The position numbers and the translations under genes are program-made. A stretch of 42,019 bases of DNA from IMG/VR virus record IMGVR_UViG_3300033388_002837, positions 1-42,019 of that record. The stretch is one strand, 5' to 3'. Below are positions 1-6,309 of this stretch, piece after piece. Position 1 is the stretch's first letter; each line of letters begins with the position of its first letter. The notes under the pieces were generated by a model. The model worked only from the letters and a program-made list of their open reading frames with translations, made no database searches and had not been told where the DNA came from. Origin of the DNA: a virus.

Positions 1-453
1 CTCTGCCTCGTTCGATTCATCGGACAAAGCTTTTTTATCTTTTGTTCTTTTGTTCTTATGTTCTTGTTTGTGGTGAGTTGTTGGTGAGTTGTTGGTGAGT
101 TGTTGGTGGTTTTGCTGGTGGTCTTTTTCTTCCACCTGATATAACCCCCAGTTAACAATGGATATAATAGAAAATTTGTTGGTGCTTTTGATGGTTAAAA
201 TTTCGAGTTTTTTTAAAGTTGCAAGACAAGTGCGTATTTTGTTCTCCGTTGTCTTAAGGTATGCAGCAGAAACCTTTCTTCCAAAAACAAACTGGCCGGG
301 GTCAAGTTCAACCATCACATGGCCTACCATGTGTTTTGTTTTTTTATGGGTGGCCTTTAAAAGACAGTAGCTCATGAATTGCCAAAGATCTGCGTTTTGC
401 AGAACTCCACCATCTTCAAGTCTTCGCCATATCTTTATGTAGCCTCTGTGCAT
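1..453 (-). CDS. Putative phage replication initiator, N-terminal part (cut by window edge)
   Basis: The first 151 codons are open and run off the left edge. Residues 1-100 look like the winged-helix N-terminal domain of phage replisome-organizer proteins: an opening IKIWRR, a mid-domain GQFVFGRK, then a helix pair with KTTENKIRT. A Gln/Asn/Thr/His-rich linker and a Lys-rich stretch follow. In the family, this domain binds origin repeats and recruits helicase or loader. The ATG overlaps the stop of the upstream zinc-ribbon gene by one base (TAATG), so the two are coupled. The linker DNA carries tandem repeats (73-105). A DnaB-type helicase gene lies just inside the right edge on the same strand, as expected if the genome is circular. 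The family call is by pattern only. Confidence 0.6.
   Translation of the reverse strand, partial: MHRGYIKIWRRLEDGGVLQNADLWQFMSYCLLKATHKKTKHMVGHVMVELDPGQFVFGRKVSAAYLKTTENKIRTCLATLKKLEILTIKSTNKFSIISIVNWGLYQVEEKDHQQNHQQLTNNSPTTHHKQEHKNKRTKDKKALSDESNEAE
73..105. repeat. Three perfect 11-bp tandem repeats inside the initiator gene
   Basis: The unit GTGAGTTGTTG occurs at 73-83, 84-94 and 95-105 without mismatch. Beside it, TGTTCTT recurs at 43-49, 51-57 and 59-65. The 11-bp period is not a multiple of three, so the repeats do not encode a repeated peptide. The period is close to one helical turn. Lambdoid phages keep origin iterons inside the initiator gene, so these are candidate initiator-binding sites. 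That is inference. Confidence 0.6.
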
Positions 454-716
454 TATATCCCAAGCTCCTTGCAAAGTTCTTTAATTTTCTGATCGTAGTC
501 CTCGTAAGACGTACACTCTTCCCATATCAGAGCTTTCCTTTGTTCATACTCTGCCCATGGGTTGTTCCTCCTGGCTTCATTTCGGACTCGCACAGATTTC
601 CAATATTCAGTTAATGGTTTATTCCAGTACCTTGAGTTGCAGCGAGGGCAAGCCTTCGGTTTGCTCTCGCCTCTTTGCATCCATGTGTGATCACATCTTT
701 TACATTCTAAATCCAT
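453..716 (-). CDS. Small zinc-ribbon protein (87 aa)
   Basis: The N-terminal 30 residues hold two CxxC pairs (CKRC at 5-8, CPRC at 23-26), a compact zinc ribbon like those of small phage DNA-binding proteins. The rest is charged and helical, ending KIKELCKELGI. It sits directly ahead of the putative initiator with a one-base stop/start overlap. Start ATG at 716 is preceded by GGAGG at good spacing and by an A/C-rich unstructured leader. No precise function can be assigned. It may bind DNA as part of the replication operon. Confidence 0.75.
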   Translation of the reverse strand: MDLECKRCDHTWMQRGESKPKACPRCNSRYWNKPLTEYWKSVRVRNEARRNNPWAEYEQRKALIWEECTSYEDYDQKIKELCKELGI

Positions 717-795
717 ATTGCCTCCGTTTGGTTTGTTATGGTTCGACTATAGCACATTGCGAAAGCCTGTCAACCCGAAATCGACAGGCTTGGGG

Positions 796-894
796 TTATT
801 TAAGCAAGATCATCACCAGTAGAATTATTACAATAGCCGGGAATGGGCCGAGGAAATAAAATAGTAGGATTGCGCCGATTATGTCGAAAATCAT
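796..894 (-). CDS. Very small membrane peptide (32 aa)
   Basis: A 33-codon frame with a strong SD (AAGGAGAG) before ATG 894. The product is almost wholly hydrophobic, with segments around FDIIGAILLFYF and AIVIILLVMILL: a single or re-entrant membrane segment with one terminal Lys. The leader carries a possible 7-bp stem with two G.U pairs. Such peptides are common in phage early operons and have no assigned function. It is real if the SD is used. Nothing in the sequence indicates lysis or exclusion specifically. Confidence 0.55.
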   Translation of the reverse strand: MIFDIIGAILLFYFLGPFPAIVIILLVMILLK

Positions 895-941
895 ATCTCT
901 CCTTCGACTGCCACCTAAATGACAGCCTGGGTTGTTATTGA

Positions 942-1076
942 TTAATCAAAAAACCCGAGCATTACCGGGAAGAAAAACCCAAACACAGGATCAGCGGTTT
1001 TTGTAACCCAAACAGCAAACGCTATAGTGGCTCCGGTTGCAGTCCATACTACCATGTGTACTATGTGACGTTTCAT
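942..1076 (-). CDS. Small membrane protein (44 aa)
   Basis: Starts at ATG 1076 behind the SD AAGGAA. A short basic N-terminus (MKRH) is followed by a hydrophobic segment at residues 5-22, and a second hydrophobic stretch (FGFFFPVMLGFF) forms the C-terminus, so two membrane passes are plausible. Function unknown. Its leader contains a stable hairpin with a UCCG tetraloop, only a few bases 5' of the SD. It belongs to the series of small membrane genes with structured leaders on this strand. Confidence 0.6.
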   Translation of the reverse strand: MKRHIVHMVVWTATGATIAFAVWVTKTADPVFGFFFPVMLGFFD

Positions 1077-1087
1077 ATCATTCCTTC

Positions 1088-1105
1088 GCCCGCCCGGAGG
1101 CAGGC
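1088..1105 (-). promoter_or_regulatory. UNCG-tetraloop hairpin in leader of the 44-aa gene
   Basis: On the transcribed (minus) strand the sequence reads GCCTGCC-TCCG-GGCGGGC: a 7-bp stem (one T.G wobble) closed by a C(UCCG)G loop, the exceptionally stable UNCG class. It ends a few bases before the SD of the gene starting at 1076. There is no U-tract, so it is not a standard terminator. Confidence 0.55.
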
Positions 1106-1158
1106 TGGTGGGTTATTATTTTGTTCACGAAATGTGTTTCGTGAACATGGGGTGTGGT

Positions 1159-1818
1159 TTAGACTATGCGCCATTTTGAGACAGCCATTTCGCATATCTG
1201 TTTAGCGGTATAAGTTTCTGATATCTCATATCCTGCTGAATCATGGATGCCCCCACACTCATCAACCTCTAATTCTCCACCCCTTAATTGACACTGTATT
1301 TTTTCTTTATCTTTTAGGCCTGCCAAATGGGCTTCCTCATATGTCAGGTCGAAGACGGGTTCGTGACTCTCGTCGGTGCTGTCGTTTTCGGGGTCGATGG
1401 ACGCAAATGGAGTCTTGACTTGATACCACCCTGGAGTCATGTACGCCGCATCGAGTTCAAATACAGGGCCTTCAACAATCCCATTCATAAAGTAGAGCAA
1501 CTCATTGTTTTCGGCGCAAGATACAGACCTGCCTTCCCTCATGTTCCCGTGTTTAACATGGTCCCCATTAAGGGCCATGGCGATTGCTACGGCTGGATAA
1601 ACATACTCCCTCGGCTCCTCCCAGGGTTGCCAAGGCGCTATGATCTCGCCAAAATCAAGCCCGGATGTGGATCTGGAGCAACTTTTCCCAGGGAAAAATT
1701 TTGAAAGCTTCCCGTCCCAAAGCCCGTATTGCTGGTTTGACTCATCTCCAACTATCGAAATGGGTTTCCCGGTTTTCTTGGTCCATATTGTAGCTTCTTT
1801 TAAATCCATTGGTTCCAT
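1159..1818 (-). CDS. Phage hypothetical protein (219 aa)
   Basis: Start ATG 1818 lies behind AGGAG at correct spacing. The protein is soluble, acidic and mixed alpha/beta, with no motif I recognise. The central part has a GNMREGRSV stretch, and the C-terminal third is Asp/Glu-rich before the helix TAKQICEMAVSKWRIV. It is the longest gene among the small membrane and HTH genes of the leftward operon. It could be an accessory host-interaction protein, but nothing in the sequence decides this. Confidence 0.7.
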   Translation of the reverse strand: MEPMDLKEATIWTKKTGKPISIVGDESNQQYGLWDGKLSKFFPGKSCSRSTSGLDFGEIIAPWQPWEEPREYVYPAVAIAMALNGDHVKHGNMREGRSVSCAENNELLYFMNGIVEGPVFELDAAYMTPGWYQVKTPFASIDPENDSTDESHEPVFDLTYEEAHLAGLKDKEKIQCQLRGGELEVDECGGIHDSAGYEISETYTAKQICEMAVSKWRIV

Positions 1819-1829
1819 GCTGTTTCTCC

Positions 1830-2096
1830 TTAATAAGTTATTTTGCCTTCCTTGGTTAAAACCTCTCCAGAATACACCCGCTTGTAAAGCTCATCCCTGC
1901 GTAATTTCTGGATCTCCTCGTATGTTTTGCCTTGCCCTGACGCAATATTCATAAGGCATCTGTGGCCGTCAGTTTTGAATATTTGGGTTATGGCCTGTCG
2001 CGAAATCCCGTAGTGATCCCCCGTGTAAGTCAGAGATGTATCAACAGCCATGGTGACTATTTTTAGTCGGGCTGCATTGTTGTATTTCCGGCTCAT
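1830..2096 (-). CDS. HTH-type DNA-binding protein (88 aa)
   Basis: Residues 5-43 form a likely homeodomain-like helix-turn-helix: a first helix RLKIVTMAVDTS, then HYGISRQAITQIFKT, where GISRQAITQIF is the recognition-helix pattern. The C-terminal half is a basic helix (EEIQKLRRDELYKRV). GGAGG sits 8-9 bases before ATG 2096, which supports this start over the internal ATG at 2051. The gene overlaps the end of the upstream HTH gene (2041-2283) by 56 bases in another frame, so the two regulators are tightly packed and probably coupled. Confidence 0.6.
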   Translation of the reverse strand: MSRKYNNAARLKIVTMAVDTSLTYTGDHYGISRQAITQIFKTDGHRCLMNIASGQGKTYEEIQKLRRDELYKRVYSGEVLTKEGKITY

Positions 2097-2283
2097 CTCT
2101 CAACCCCTCCATATATTTGATTGCCTTGTCTGTTTTCCAGTTGCGCTGAATATGCCCCTTTTCGAACTGACTAAGCTCCCCGTGAGACACTCCGGTTGCT
2201 CTCATGATAGCCCGATGGTTAAGCCCAAGCCCGGTCCGTAATGCGTAGTATTTTGATTTTGAGAATCGCGATGGTTTACCCAT
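2041..2283 (-). CDS. XRE/Cro-like HTH protein (80 aa)
   Basis: Start ATG 2283 is chosen over longer options because a very strong purine-rich SD (GGGGGAGG) precedes it. Residues 12-45 fit the XRE helix-turn-helix: LRTGLGLNHRAIMRATGV, then SHGELSQFEKGH, with the family-typical Q/F/E/K-G pattern. The C-terminus holds a short helix and a polar tail. It probably binds operators in the phage control regions. Its 3' end overlaps the following HTH gene. It could be a Cro-type repressor, but its target is unknown. Confidence 0.65.
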   Translation of the reverse strand: MGKPSRFSKSKYYALRTGLGLNHRAIMRATGVSHGELSQFEKGHIQRNWKTDKAIKYMEGLRDEPEIQQCSPTKNSHHGC

Positions 2284-2312
2284 TAGAACCCTCCCCCTAT
2301 CCACTCTTTGAG

Positions 2313-2426
2313 TTAGTGAACCGGCACTACGATCACAGTAATCGTAAACGCTATGCTCAATAGTAAAAGCAACGGCCAAAAGTATTTTTCAAGTTTTCGT
2401 GAAATAATTTGAATTATGAATTTCAT
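2313..2426 (-). CDS. Small membrane protein (37 aa)
   Basis: A 38-codon frame with a near-perfect SD (AAAGGAGGAGG) ahead of ATG 2426. The N-terminus is basic and amphipathic (KFIIQIISRKLEK), followed by one clear transmembrane helix at residues 17-35 (WPLLLLLSIAFTITVIVV). No known family. A GAAA-tetraloop hairpin (2443-2458) lies directly upstream of the SD, as with three other small genes in the window. Confidence 0.65.
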   Translation of the reverse strand: MKFIIQIISRKLEKYFWPLLLLLSIAFTITVIVVPVH

Positions 2427-2442
2427 GACCCTCCTCCTTTGT

Positions 2443-2458
2443 GCCGGGTTTCCCCGGC
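2443..2458 (-). promoter_or_regulatory. GNRA-tetraloop leader hairpin, copy 1
   Basis: Transcribed strand: GCCGGG-GAAA-CCCGGC, a 6-bp perfect stem with a GAAA (GNRA) loop, then CACAAAGGAGGAGG and the start codon of the 37-aa gene. No U-tract follows, so it does not look like an intrinsic terminator. Related copies are at 2660-2675, 34605-34620 and 34898-34913. Confidence 0.7.
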
Positions 2459-2469
2459 GGTTAATCATA

Positions 2470-2646
2470 TTAGAAGATTAAAGACCCTGCCCAAACTGCG
2501 CAACCACTCGAAATAAGCAACAATAAAACGTCTGTTCCTATTGAGTTTTTAATGACCCTTGGATAACTGCAAAAAGAAATGACTAATCCTCTTAACAATA
2601 TCCCCACTATCCCAACCCAAAAACTTACAGTTATATAAAACTCCAT
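2470..2646 (-). CDS. Small membrane protein (58 aa)
   Basis: ATG 2646 follows a perfect AGGAGG. Two hydrophobic segments are visible: residues 3-20 (FYITVSFWVGIVGILL) and 40-57 (VLLLLISSGCAVWAGSLIF), joined by a short polar loop with Arg, Lys and Asn. This is a two-pass inner-membrane topology. No recognised family. It shares the hairpin-plus-SD leader (hairpin 2660-2675) with its downstream neighbour and with two genes on the far side of the genome. Confidence 0.65.
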   Translation of the reverse strand: MEFYITVSFWVGIVGILLRGLVISFCSYPRVIKNSIGTDVLLLLISSGCAVWAGSLIF

Positions 2647-2659
2647 GGTTCCTCCTAAT

Positions 2660-2675
2660 GCCGGGTTTCCCCGGC
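2660..2675 (-). promoter_or_regulatory. GNRA-tetraloop leader hairpin, copy 2
   Basis: Same 16-nt core as copy 1 on the minus strand (GCCGGG-GAAA-CCCGGC), followed by ATTAGGAGGAACC and the start codon at 2646. The SD stays outside the stem, so it is exposed rather than sequestered. Confidence 0.7.
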
Positions 2676-2681
2676 TAATCG

Positions 2682-2834
2682 TTAGCGTATGGTGAATGCT
2701 CCTACTGCGGTTGTCCAGTTGGTAGTTCCCATGGTGTCCATTAAGAGGAACTGGTCTGCTTCTTCGACTGGCATTTCAGAAAAGTCTTCGTAAGTTGCGT
2801 ATTGGCCGTCTGTATATTTGATTTGGTATTTCAT
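2682..2834 (-). CDS. Small phage protein (50 aa), first gene of the leftward operon
   Basis: Start ATG 2834 lies behind AAAAGGAG. The sequence opens MKYQIKYTDGQYATYEDFSE, a short beta-rich module of a kind often seen in tiny phage proteins. The rest is acidic, then WTTAVGAFTIR. It is the promoter-proximal gene of the leftward operon, about 35 bases downstream of the predicted start site. No function is recognised. Confidence 0.6.
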   Translation of the reverse strand: MKYQIKYTDGQYATYEDFSEMPVEEADQFLLMDTMGTTNWTTAVGAFTIR

Positions 2835-2875
2835 GTTGGGCTCCTTTTAAGTTGGTTTTCGTTTGGTTCTGATTC

Positions 2876-2904
2876 AACGTACATTTTGTGATGGGGTATG
2901 TCAA
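2876..2904 (-). promoter_or_regulatory. Leftward early promoter
   Basis: On the minus strand, TTGACA (2899-2904) is followed after 17 bp by TACGTT (2876-2881): a consensus -35 and a weak -10. It would drive the leftward small-gene and replication operon. Three CGTTAT units lie immediately upstream of its -35. Confidence 0.5.
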
Positions 2905-2905
2905 G

Positions 2906-2931
2906 CGTTATTCGTTATTAATATTCGTTAT
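2906..2931. promoter_or_regulatory. Candidate operator array (three CGTTAT units)
   Basis: CGTTAT occurs at 2906-2911, 2913-2918 and 2926-2931. The last two sit inside a 9-bp direct repeat ATTCGTTAT (2910-2918 and 2923-2931). The array lies between the divergent -35 elements, where a Cro-like protein (66 aa or 80 aa, both nearby) could control both promoters. Confidence 0.45.
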
Positions 2932-2952
2932 GAAAATTAATAATTAAAATAC

Positions 2953-2980
2953 TTGACTCCTCGTGATGGGATGGTATGGT
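2953..2980 (+). promoter_or_regulatory. Rightward early promoter
   Basis: TTGACT (2953-2958), a 16-bp spacer, then TATGGT (2975-2980). It fits sigma70 and lies about 30 bases before the first gene of the rightward recombination operon. Confidence 0.5.
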
Positions 2981-3012
2981 TGTTCAAACACCAACGAAAA
3001 GGAATTAACAAT

Positions 3013-3213
3013 ATGGACCTGAAATACAAAACAAGATTAAACGCGGCAATTGCAGCTACTGGGAAAAAGAAAAAAGATATCGCGGATGAGCTCGATATCC
3101 CCAGGGCAACCTTTTATTCTTTATGTGCAGGGCACGTTATGCCAGGACCAAGAGGGATACTGGCAGCTTACCTCGGCAAAACCGTTAAGCACCTGTTTGG
3201 GGGGTATCGATAA
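3013..3213 (+). CDS. Cro/XRE-like HTH regulator (66 aa)
   Basis: ATG 3013 follows AAAAGGAATT. The protein is one HTH domain: helix 1 RLNAAIAATG, then KKKKDIADELDI and PRATFYSLCAGHVMPG, matching the Q/K-x3-A-x3-G/I...P..T spacing of XRE repressors. The C-terminus (ILAAYLGKTVKHLF) closes the fold. It is the first gene after the divergent control region, the usual position of a Cro protein. It probably binds the CGTTAT repeats upstream (inference). Its stop overlaps the next ATG by one base. Confidence 0.7.
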   Translation: MDLKYKTRLNAAIAATGKKKKDIADELDIPRATFYSLCAGHVMPGPRGILAAYLGKTVKHLFGGYR

Positions 3214-3428
3214 TGGATGTAACTTTAAAAAATTGCGAATCTCCCGAAGACATGATCAAGGCTGTAAAGATAATAAATAGGTTTGTACTTTCTTTTTCAT
3301 CTGGCGATTGCGGTAAAGAGTGCGCTTACAAGATGGGCAAAGATGCATTGCTTGTGAAGTTAACCAAGGCTGGAAACGTCATAGGGACTAAATCAAGAGT
3401 AGTTTGGTTACCAAGTCTTGACAAATGA
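3213..3428 (+). CDS. Small phage protein (71 aa)
   Basis: Starts at ATG 3213, which shares one base with the preceding stop (TAATG). A run of six G lies upstream as SD. The protein is Cys-containing (CGKEC) and mixed alpha/beta, with a beta-like second half around DALLVKLTKAGNVIG. No family recognised. Its position in the compact early operon suggests an accessory factor. Existence is supported by the coupling and by a frame open to the next gene. Confidence 0.6.
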   Translation: MDVTLKNCESPEDMIKAVKIINRFVLSFSSGDCGKECAYKMGKDALLVKLTKAGNVIGTKSRVVWLPSLDK

Positions 3429-3446
3429 TAACCCACGGAGGCAAAT

Positions 3447-3548
3447 ATGACAAGCTTCGAAGCATACGAAATGATCATGAACGAAATGCGCAAGGGGCAG
3501 AGAAAGCAGGCGATAATTTTAGCAAAGAAGCTTTGGAGGTTTTTGTAA
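3447..3548 (+). CDS. Very small helical protein (33 aa)
   Basis: A short frame with a good SD (CGGAGG, then 6 bases to ATG 3447) and a stop that overlaps the next start (TAATG at 3546-3550). The peptide is a single amphipathic, basic helix containing NEMRKGQRKQAIILAKKLW. It is preferred over a 138-aa frame through the same DNA starting at 3425, because that frame's first 41 codons lack an SD of their own and read like an out-of-frame sequence. Function unknown. Confidence 0.5.
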   Translation: MTSFEAYEMIMNEMRKGQRKQAIILAKKLWRFL

Positions 3549-3841
3549 TGGGGAAAATATCAATAGCAGACAAATACTGTCCCAAGGGAAACACGTTTTG
3601 GGAACTTGCAGACGCAGATGGGGACGCAGACGGTAACGGATTGCATATCGAGTGCACCTATAACGCCAAGCTTGAGATTGTTGAATATTGGCTCAACAGA
3701 GAACTTGTGGAGCAGGACAGCCTGATTGTCTTATTAGCAGACCTCTACGACAACGAGCAGACAGAAATGGATATCATAGACCACGAGATTACCGAAGAGG
3801 GGCACAGGATGTATTTAAGAGAGCATGGGGGAGAATTGTAA
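3548..3841 (+). CDS. Acidic phage protein (97 aa)
   Basis: Start ATG 3548 overlaps the stop of the 33-aa gene, and GGAGG sits 9 bases upstream. The sequence is strongly acidic, with an ADADGDADGNG stretch around residues 20-30 that resembles a Ca-binding loop but is not a clear EF-hand. A helical C-terminus follows. The stop overlaps the erf start by one base, so it is translated just ahead of the recombinase. It may partner the recombination system, on context only. Confidence 0.6.
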   Translation: MGKISIADKYCPKGNTFWELADADGDADGNGLHIECTYNAKLEIVEYWLNRELVEQDSLIVLLADLYDNEQTEMDIIDHEITEEGHRMYLREHGGEL

Positions 3842-4488
3842 TGACTGAAATAAATATGAATCTGCGCCAGAAGCTTGTTGAGATTAGGAAATCAATAGAG
3901 TTTTTGCAGAAAACAGAAAAGGGAGACCGGGGGAATTACGTTGACGCAGCGGTATTGCTCCACAAAATACGGGAAGGCATGAACACATATGGCGTTTTGC
4001 TTTCTCCATCCATAACAAATGCCGTGACAAAGCAGGTAGAAGCTCCGACAAAGAACAGTTCAACCAATAAAGATTTCATGGTTGATCTTCACATGTCTTA
4101 TGCCTGGCACGATTCAGGCTCTGACGAGATAATAGTCGTTCCGTGGTTCGCTACTGGAACCCACATGAAAGACCCCTCTATGGCATTTGGAGGGGCACTG
4201 ACATACTCTGAAAGATACTTTCTTATGAAATATTTCCAGATCCCAACATCAAACGACGATCCAGAATTGTTCGAACAAAAAACAACAGAGTACGTGTCCA
4301 ATACTCAGGTTTTAGAACTTCAAAACATGGTAAATAGCAAAGGTTTCCCGGTAGATGCGACACTTCAGGCATTTGCAGCAAAAAGAATGAACGTTCAAAA
4401 CATCTGGAGCCTTCCGGAAAGTAAGTTTGATGAGGCCAAGGGGCTAATAAATGCCCTGGAACCTAAGAAGGAGGCTGCTGAAAAATGA
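3841..4488 (+). CDS. erf: ERF-family single-strand annealing protein
   Basis: 215 aa, close to P22 Erf. The family signature is plain: GALTYSERYFLMKYFQI at residues 118-134, followed by DD at 139-140. ERF proteins form rings that anneal complementary ssDNA and are used in phage recombination and genome circularisation. The N-terminal 60 residues (VEIRKSIEFLQKTEKG, DAAVLLHKIREGM) also follow the family pattern. The C-terminal region (residues 150-215) is helical and probably contacts ssDNA-binding or host proteins. It is followed with a 4-base overlap by an Exo-type nuclease, its usual partner. Confidence 0.88.
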   Translation: MTEINMNLRQKLVEIRKSIEFLQKTEKGDRGNYVDAAVLLHKIREGMNTYGVLLSPSITNAVTKQVEAPTKNSSTNKDFMVDLHMSYAWHDSGSDEIIVVPWFATGTHMKDPSMAFGGALTYSERYFLMKYFQIPTSNDDPELFEQKTTEYVSNTQVLELQNMVNSKGFPVDATLQAFAAKRMNVQNIWSLPESKFDEAKGLINALEPKKEAAEK

Positions 4489-5099
4489 TCCAGGGATCTC
4501 CAGAATGGTTCGCAGCCAGAATGGGCAAAATCACATCCTCAAGATTTGGGGATGTGATCGCAGCCCCGGCTACCAAGCGATACCAAAACTACCAACAAGA
4601 ACTTGTAGATGATCTCATGGGAGTTCCCCACTTCGGAGAAGATGATAAGCCATGGTTCCGGCATGGAAAGGAAATGGAACCTGAAGCAAGATCTCAATAC
4701 GAATGGTACATGTTTACTAAGGGGCATGAGGCCGAAGTTGAAGAAGTCGGGATGATAGTTCATCCTAAGCATGATTTCATTTCTTGTTCTCCAGATGGCG
4801 TAATTAATGGTTCTAAAGGTCTTGAAATAAAAAGCAGGATAAGCCACAAGGCACACCTTTCAAGCATAAAGGCAGGGCTGCCAAGCAACTACAAGCCGCA
4901 AGTCCAAGGTTCTCTTTGGGTGTCAGGGTTCGATGAGTGGGACTTCATATCCTTTTTTAAAGACCCTGACGGCATGGTCGATATGGATCTAAACGTTACC
5001 ACCGTGTTTCCTGATCTTAGTTATTTTGAAAGGCTTGAAGGCGCTTGTCTGAGATTTTGGGAAGAGGTCCAAATACGAGTTAACCAAATATCAATTTAA
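4485..5099 (+). CDS. YqaJ/lambda-Exo-type recombination exonuclease
   Basis: 204 aa. PD-(D/E)xK nuclease features are in order: GSPEWFAAR at 4-12, HGKEMEPEA at 60-68, SPDG at 102-105 (catalytic D104), LEIKS at 113-117 (E114, K116) and a PQVQG motif at 138-142. This family degrades one strand from dsDNA ends to give the 3' overhang loaded by the annealing protein. It overlaps the erf stop by 4 bases (ATGA), so the two-component recombinase is co-translated. In a phage with a P22-like head it would help form circles or concatemers from terminally redundant DNA (inference). Confidence 0.88.
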   Translation: MIQGSPEWFAARMGKITSSRFGDVIAAPATKRYQNYQQELVDDLMGVPHFGEDDKPWFRHGKEMEPEARSQYEWYMFTKGHEAEVEEVGMIVHPKHDFISCSPDGVINGSKGLEIKSRISHKAHLSSIKAGLPSNYKPQVQGSLWVSGFDEWDFISFFKDPDGMVDMDLNVTTVFPDLSYFERLEGACLRFWEEVQIRVNQISI

Positions 5100-5108
5100 G
5101 GGGATGAC

Positions 5109-5426
5109 ATGGTTATTAATAAATATAAAACAGGGATAGAGAATTTTTATCTGATAATTTCCCACAAAAAAAATGGGGAGACAAACTCGTCATATATTCT
5201 GGTTAATGATAAAAATACCAGCATGGTTGAAATCATTCCGAAATACGGGCCACTCACAATTTTAAATCAAGAAAATGTTTTGGAATCTTACCTTGATGGA
5301 AAAATTATTGACCGAGGGAACTGGGACCAAGAGTCGTTTGATGAATCAGGAATAAACGCCTTGCTTAGTGCGGGAGAGATTGAGGGTGTTATGAGGGTTA
5401 TGAAAGAAAGGTTACCCAACTACTAA
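5109..5426 (+). CDS. Phage hypothetical protein (105 aa)
   Basis: Start ATG 5109 behind AAGGGGATGAC. A soluble alpha/beta protein with a beta-rich first half (YLIISHKKNG, SSYILVND) and a helical end (INALLSAGEIEGVMRVMKERL). No recognised family. It follows the exonuclease by 9 bases in the recombination operon. It may be a recombination accessory or nuclease modulator, on context only. Confidence 0.6.
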   Translation: MVINKYKTGIENFYLIISHKKNGETNSSYILVNDKNTSMVEIIPKYGPLTILNQENVLESYLDGKIIDRGNWDQESFDESGINALLSAGEIEGVMRVMKERLPNY

Positions 5427-5467
5427 CCAGCCCACAGCCCTGGCAACGGGGCGGGATAGGAGATAGC

Positions 5468-5602
5468 ATGGCAATAATAACAGGGCTTATCGCAATCATC
5501 ATAGGAGCATGGATGGGACACGCGATGACAGAGTGGGTCAAGCGGGACGTTCGCGCAAATAACTACACCAACGCCCTTCGGGGCACAAAGGATATGACAT
5601 GA
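5468..5602 (+). CDS. Small membrane-anchored protein (44 aa)
   Basis: ATG 5468 follows the SD AGGAG. The N-terminal 15 residues (AIITGLIAIIIGAWMG) form one transmembrane segment. The remainder is basic and polar, ending RGTKDMT. The stop overlaps the start of the wHTH gene (ATGA). A GCCC-TTCG-GGGC hairpin lies in the last part of this gene, upstream of the next SD. Function unknown. Confidence 0.6.
   Translation: MAIITGLIAIIIGAWMGHAMTEWVKRDVRANNYTNALRGTKDMT
5573..5584 (+). promoter_or_regulatory. UUCG hairpin upstream of the wHTH gene
   Basis: GCCC-TTCG-GGGC, a 4-bp stem capped by UUCG, lies inside the 3' end of the 44-aa gene, with the SD AAAGGAT of the next gene a few bases after it. It is similar in kind to the other stable hairpins placed before SDs. 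Confidence 0.4.
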
Positions 5603-5949
5603 AAATAACAATCATAATGGCCGAGATGAAAATCATAATTGACACAGAAAGCGGAATCGTCGAGACAGAAAAAAAAACGATCACCCCGGCCCAGCGTGAG
5701 GCTGCTCTTAAAACACTCAGAATCAAACCCGCTAAACATTGCCCAGCTGCAAAGCCCAACGGGGAAGTATCAAATAAAATACTTGAAGCTCTGGCGGGTC
5801 GGAACGTTAGCCCATGCGGAGCCAGTGTCGAGCAGATTAAGGCCATGACAGGGTTAACAGGGAAGCGAACAGTAGCGAACGCTCTGTACAAGCTGCATAA
5901 GGCGGGGCTGGTGGAATCAGTTCGCCGCGGAGTGTATGTGAAGGCATGA
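5599..5949 (+). CDS. Winged-helix DNA-binding protein (116 aa)
   Basis: The C-terminal half is a winged helix-turn-helix: VSNKILEALAGR (residues 57-68), then ASVEQIKAMTGLTGKRTVANALYKL, then a wing AGLVESVRRGVYVKA. This is the general MarR/DprA-tail type used to read DNA. The first 30 residues are beta-rich, and KPAKHCPAAKP forms a linker. It probably regulates early genes or recognises phage DNA. ATG 5599 overlaps the upstream stop, and a second in-frame ATG follows 6 codons later. Confidence 0.65.
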   Translation: MKITIIMAEMKIIIDTESGIVETEKKTITPAQREAALKTLRIKPAKHCPAAKPNGEVSNKILEALAGRNVSPCGASVEQIKAMTGLTGKRTVANALYKLHKAGLVESVRRGVYVKA

Positions 5950-6296
5950 AAGACCACCACGATATACAAAAGTTGAAAGCAGGATACGTTAAGGCAAACC
6001 TTGACCTTAAAACATTTAATGAAGAGCTTGAGTCTTTAGTGGATCCCAAAAGCGTAACCGAAAGAGATTACAGGGTAGGACGGGCCAAGGCTACGATTAG
6101 ACTTAAAGATGAGAAAGTCGCCGCAACAATAAGTAAAGCAATCGTTGATGGAGAGACGGCAGATTTAAGGATGGAAAGAGATGTTGCTAAGTCCATGTGG
6201 GATGTTTGCAAAGCCAATATAGAACGATGCCACAAGCACATTGAATCTTACCGGACTCTGGTGAGTCTGGCTAAAACGGAGATTAACTTGAAATAG
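5946..6296 (+). CDS. Coiled-coil phage protein (116 aa)
   Basis: Almost entirely helical and highly charged. Heptad-like stretches run through residues 10-30 and 60-110 (around AKATIRLKDEKVAATISKAI, ANIERCHKHIESYRTLVSLAK). Proteins of this size and composition are common beside phage annealing-protein/exonuclease pairs, but I cannot name the family. ATG 5946 overlaps the previous stop. It may act as a recombination accessory or nuclease inhibitor, from context only. Confidence 0.6.
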   Translation: MKDHHDIQKLKAGYVKANLDLKTFNEELESLVDPKSVTERDYRVGRAKATIRLKDEKVAATISKAIVDGETADLRMERDVAKSMWDVCKANIERCHKHIESYRTLVSLAKTEINLK

Positions 6297-6309
6297 GGAA
6301 AATGATATT

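Noticed and set aside
73-105. CRISPR-like repeats
   Set aside because: The units are 11 bp, directly adjacent and without spacers, so they are tandem repeats and not a CRISPR array.
158-370. A plus-strand frame opposite the initiator gene
   Set aside because: It is antisense to a coherent minus-strand coding region and has no SD.
3425-3841. A 138-codon frame starting at 3425
   Set aside because: The first 41 codons lack an SD of their own and read like out-of-frame sequence. A coupled pair (33 aa then 97 aa) with a good SD and TAATG overlap fits better.
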